This document shows, piece by piece, positions 7,781-9,106 of a stretch of DNA of 9,106 bases. The notes under the pieces are model-generated. The model was not told where the DNA came from. It saw nothing but the letters and a program-made list of their open reading frames with translations, and did no database searches. Both the position numbers and the translations under genes were made by a program. Positions within the stretch are counted from its first letter, which is position 1; each line of letters opens with the position of its first letter. The stretch comes from Actinomycetota bacterium (lineage in GTDB: Bacteria > Actinomycetota > Acidimicrobiia > Acidimicrobiales > Ilumatobacteraceae). The stretch covers positions 1 through 9,106 of the forward strand of contig SYEA01000045.1 in NCBI GenBank assembly GCA_005800965.1, read 5' to 3'.

Positions 7781-8590
7781 CTACAGCTCTTCAGCAATAC
7801 GACGCGAATAGCGACCGAACACGACCAGGCCCAGTGTCAACGAAAGCACGGACACCACGATGAGGACGGCCATGTCAGAGAGTGCTGGACCGCGACCATC
7901 AAACGTTACATTCCGAAACGAACGGATGAACGCCGTAGATGGATTCCAGTGATAGATCGAATACCAGAAACCAGAAACCTTTTCTTCAACTCGTGCTGGG
8001 TCATAGATGACAGGAGTAGAAAAAAACCAAATTTGACTCACAATCGTCCATAGATACTTCAGATCGCGAAAGAACACCGCACCAATCGCAAGAACAAGCG
8101 CAAGTCCTGATGTGAACATGGCAAGTAGTGCCATAAGCAGGAGCAGTACAGGCAGCCATGGCAACAATGGGCTCCCGAAAATGAGAAGAACGATGCACAA
8201 CAGTGACATCTCGATGCTGAATTGCACCAGACTAAACAGAACCTCCGAAAACACGAGCGTTTCTCTTGCGAATCGCACTTTTCGAACCAGCGCCGCATTG
8301 GCAACAAGAGACTGCAAACCCAAACCACAAATAAGGTTGATGAAACCCCACGGCAGGATGCCACTCAAGAGATAGAGGCTATAAATCTTGATTCCCGAAG
8401 GATCACCCACCCGCGCTTGCACTCCAAAAATAGACCCAAACACCACCGTGTAAATCAGCATTTGTGATAGTGGGTTGAGCATCGACCAACCCCAACCAAG
8501 AACTGATCGGCGATACTTCGTGCGAAGTTCACGAAGAGTCAAATTCCACAGCAAACCCCGTGACGCAAGGATGTTTTTGACTTGCTGCAT
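7781..8590 (-). CDS. wzm: ABC-2 type polysaccharide export permease (Wzm)
   Basis: The product has 269 residues from the ATG at 8590. A TTG at 8599 would add three residues but would overlap the likely -10 box. It has the size and shape of Wzm/TagG permeases. A cytoplasmic amphipathic N-terminus carries the family signature LTLRELRTKYRRSVLGWGW (17-35) and MLNPL (37-41). About six membrane segments follow (41-56, 70-92, 114-137, 144-172, 180-197, 239-259), with FFRDLKYL (173-180), a cytoplasmic-loop motif shared by these permeases, and HWNPSTAFIRSFRN (214-227) before the last span. With Wzt it should form a 2+2 channel moving a lipid-linked glycan across the cytoplasmic membrane. It lies on the opposite strand from wzt, the two stop codons being 10 bp apart, and is divergent from the coiled-coil gene. 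Confidence 0.93.
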   Translation of the reverse strand: MQQVKNILASRGLLWNLTLRELRTKYRRSVLGWGWSMLNPLSQMLIYTVVFGSIFGVQARVGDPSGIKIYSLYLLSGILPWGFINLICGLGLQSLVANAALVRKVRFARETLVFSEVLFSLVQFSIEMSLLCIVLLIFGSPLLPWLPVLLLLMALLAMFTSGLALVLAIGAVFFRDLKYLWTIVSQIWFFSTPVIYDPARVEEKVSGFWYSIYHWNPSTAFIRSFRNVTFDGRGPALSDMAVLIVVSVLSLTLGLVVFGRYSRRIAEEL

Positions 8591-8598
8591 TATGACCA

Positions 8599-8604
8599 AC
8601 GGTA
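8599..8604 (-). promoter_or_regulatory. Candidate -10 box (TACCGT) of wzm
   Basis: On the minus strand TACCGT ends 8 nt before the ATG at 8590, the same distance as the box upstream of the ligase/polymerase gene. It fits TANNNT, there is no Shine-Dalgarno sequence, and no clear -35 element was seen. Confidence 0.3.
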
Positions 8605-8651
8605 TCAGCGCTACGACATTCGCTCCGATTCGCTGCCGACTGGTACGACCC

Positions 8652-8657
8652 TAGACT
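8652..8657 (+). promoter_or_regulatory. Candidate -10 box (TAGACT) of the coiled-coil/glycosyltransferase operon
   Basis: TAGACT ends 9 nt before the ATG at 8667, with no ribosome binding site between them. This is consistent with a leaderless or near-leaderless transcript. The -35 region (TTCGCT, 8629-8634) is weak. Confidence 0.35.
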
Positions 8658-8666
8658 CGTTATGGG

Positions 8667-9023
8667 ATGTCTTTAGATCCACGAACCCACGGCACATCAC
8701 TGCCGTCGACACCCTCTGAGCGCAAAATTCGCGACCTAAACCCGTCGGTTGAGGCCGAGCTCCGACTACAACTCATGCAATTGCGTGATCATGCGATAGG
8801 AACCACGGCACAAGTCGGAGAGCTCCGCGCACGACTTCAGGAAAAAGAGGTGGAGCTTCAAGAAAAAGAGGTGGAGCTCGAAAAAAAGAACGCTCGAATT
8901 AGCCACTTGCGCAAAAATCTTGACCAACAAGAGGCGAGACTACGAGCAACCTTCACCTGGCGAGTTGGAAACTTCTTCATGCTGCCAATTCGAATTCTCC
9001 GTCGCCTTTTGCGTGGCTCATGA
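8667..9023 (+). CDS. Small coiled-coil protein with cationic C-terminal helix, coupled to a glycosyltransferase
   Basis: The product has 118 residues. About 1-27 look disordered (Ser/Pro/Arg). About 28-95 is a charged Leu/Glu/Lys/Arg/Gln stretch with heptad spacing, so very probably a coiled coil. It includes a tandem pair of LQEKEVE heptads (58-64, 65-71) and a diverged third (LEKKNAR, 72-78). The end, TWRVGNFFMLPIRILRRLLR (97-116), is aromatic and strongly basic and could lie on the membrane surface. I recall similar Trp-Arg...Pro-x-Arg-x-Leu-Arg-Arg ends after coiled coils in polysaccharide glycosyltransferases and their partners, but know no specific function. The stop overlaps the ATG of the next glycosyltransferase (ATGA, 9020-9023), which suggests co-translation and perhaps a complex. 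Possible roles are a membrane tether or a spacer for that enzyme. It could also be a split N-terminal part of a larger enzyme. Confidence 0.75.
   Translation: MSLDPRTHGTSLPSTPSERKIRDLNPSVEAELRLQLMQLRDHAIGTTAQVGELRARLQEKEVELQEKEVELEKKNARISHLRKNLDQQEARLRATFTWRVGNFFMLPIRILRRLLRGS
8835..8876 (+). repeat. Tandem 21-bp direct repeat encoding a duplicated coiled-coil heptad
   Basis: Two adjacent 21-bp units (8835-8855 and 8856-8876) differ at one base, position 6 (g/a). Each encodes LQEKEVE, exactly one heptad. The next 21 bp (8877-8897) look like a diverged third copy. The near identity at DNA level points to a recent in-frame duplication. Confidence 0.85.
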
Positions 9024-9106
9024 CCGACGGGATAGCGCAGCACAAATCGCGATTCAGCATCATCACTCCGGTCTTCAATCCTTCGCGAGAAGCGTTCGAG
9101 GAATGC
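9020..9106 (+). CDS. N-terminus of a family 2 glycosyltransferase (3' truncated by window edge)
   Basis: Twenty-nine codons are open from the ATG at 9020 to the window edge. Residues 12-29 (FSIITPVFNPSREAFEEC) match the first beta strand and following helix of GT2 enzymes, whose usual form is SIIxPVYNxxxxxLxxCl. This strand-loop binds the nucleotide-sugar donor in the family. The start overlaps the stop of the coiled-coil gene by ATGA and has no Shine-Dalgarno of its own, so translation probably depends on the upstream gene. The catalytic DxD and acceptor regions are outside the window, so the sugar and linkage cannot be assigned. Confidence 0.8.
   Translation, partial: MTDGIAQHKSRFSIITPVFNPSREAFEEC

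Noticed and set aside
7773..7787. GCTGT/ACAGC hairpin between the ends of wzt and wzm.
   Set aside because: A 5-bp stem with no following T-run is within what chance gives; it cannot be called a terminator.
7715..8053. A 112-codon plus-strand open frame bridging the wzt and wzm ends.
   Set aside because: It is out of frame with wzt and antisense to conserved wzm sequence, and its translation is low in complexity and resembles no family.

Overview
This window reads as a piece of bacterial chromosome carrying part of a cell-surface glycan export and assembly locus, with a complete LacZ-type beta-galactosidase and the tail of a Rieske protein on its left side. The host is probably an actinobacterium of moderate GC content, perhaps Acidimicrobiia-like. 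This rests on GTG/TTG start options, likely leaderless starts behind TANNNT -10 boxes, and the general look of the proteins. No ribosomal or other marker gene is present, so this placement is only an inference. No RNA genes, CRISPR arrays, insertion sequences or origins were seen, and no gene-free stretch exceeds about 85 bases.

Layout, left to right. (1) 1-171 (+) is the C-terminal end of a protein finishing in a Rieske [2Fe-2S] domain. (2) 150-3224 (-) is a full-length glycoside hydrolase family 2 beta-galactosidase whose end overlaps the Rieske gene by 22 bp. (3) 3256-4449 (+) is a Wzz-like two-transmembrane chain-length protein with a cytoplasmic tail that looks like a BY-kinase domain without its ATP-binding motifs. 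(4) 4462-5760 (-) is a polytopic O-antigen ligase/polymerase. (5) 5843-6571 (+) is a small GT-A-type glycosyltransferase, which overlaps by ATGA (6) 6568-7770 (+), a Wzt-type ABC ATPase with a C-terminal carbohydrate-binding domain. (7) 7781-8590 (-) is the matching Wzm-type ABC-2 permease. (8) 8667-9023 (+) is a short coiled-coil protein with a cationic C-terminal helix, which overlaps by ATGA (9) 9020-9106 (+), the start of a family 2 glycosyltransferase cut by the window edge.

How they may work together: glycosyltransferases build a lipid-linked glycan in the cytoplasm, the Wzm/Wzt transporter exports it after Wzt binds its terminus, and the O-antigen ligase/polymerase family protein attaches or polymerises it outside the membrane. 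The Wzz-like protein may influence its length. Parts typical of the ABC-dependent and the Wzy-dependent routes lie side by side. Neighbouring transcription units alternate in direction, with very short gaps, and wzm and wzt lie tail to tail instead of in one operon.

The points most worth following are the Wzz protein with an apparently dead kinase-like tail, the coiled-coil protein with a duplicated heptad coupled to a glycosyltransferase, the glycosyltransferase coupled to wzt, and a shared leaderless-promoter geometry at three genes.
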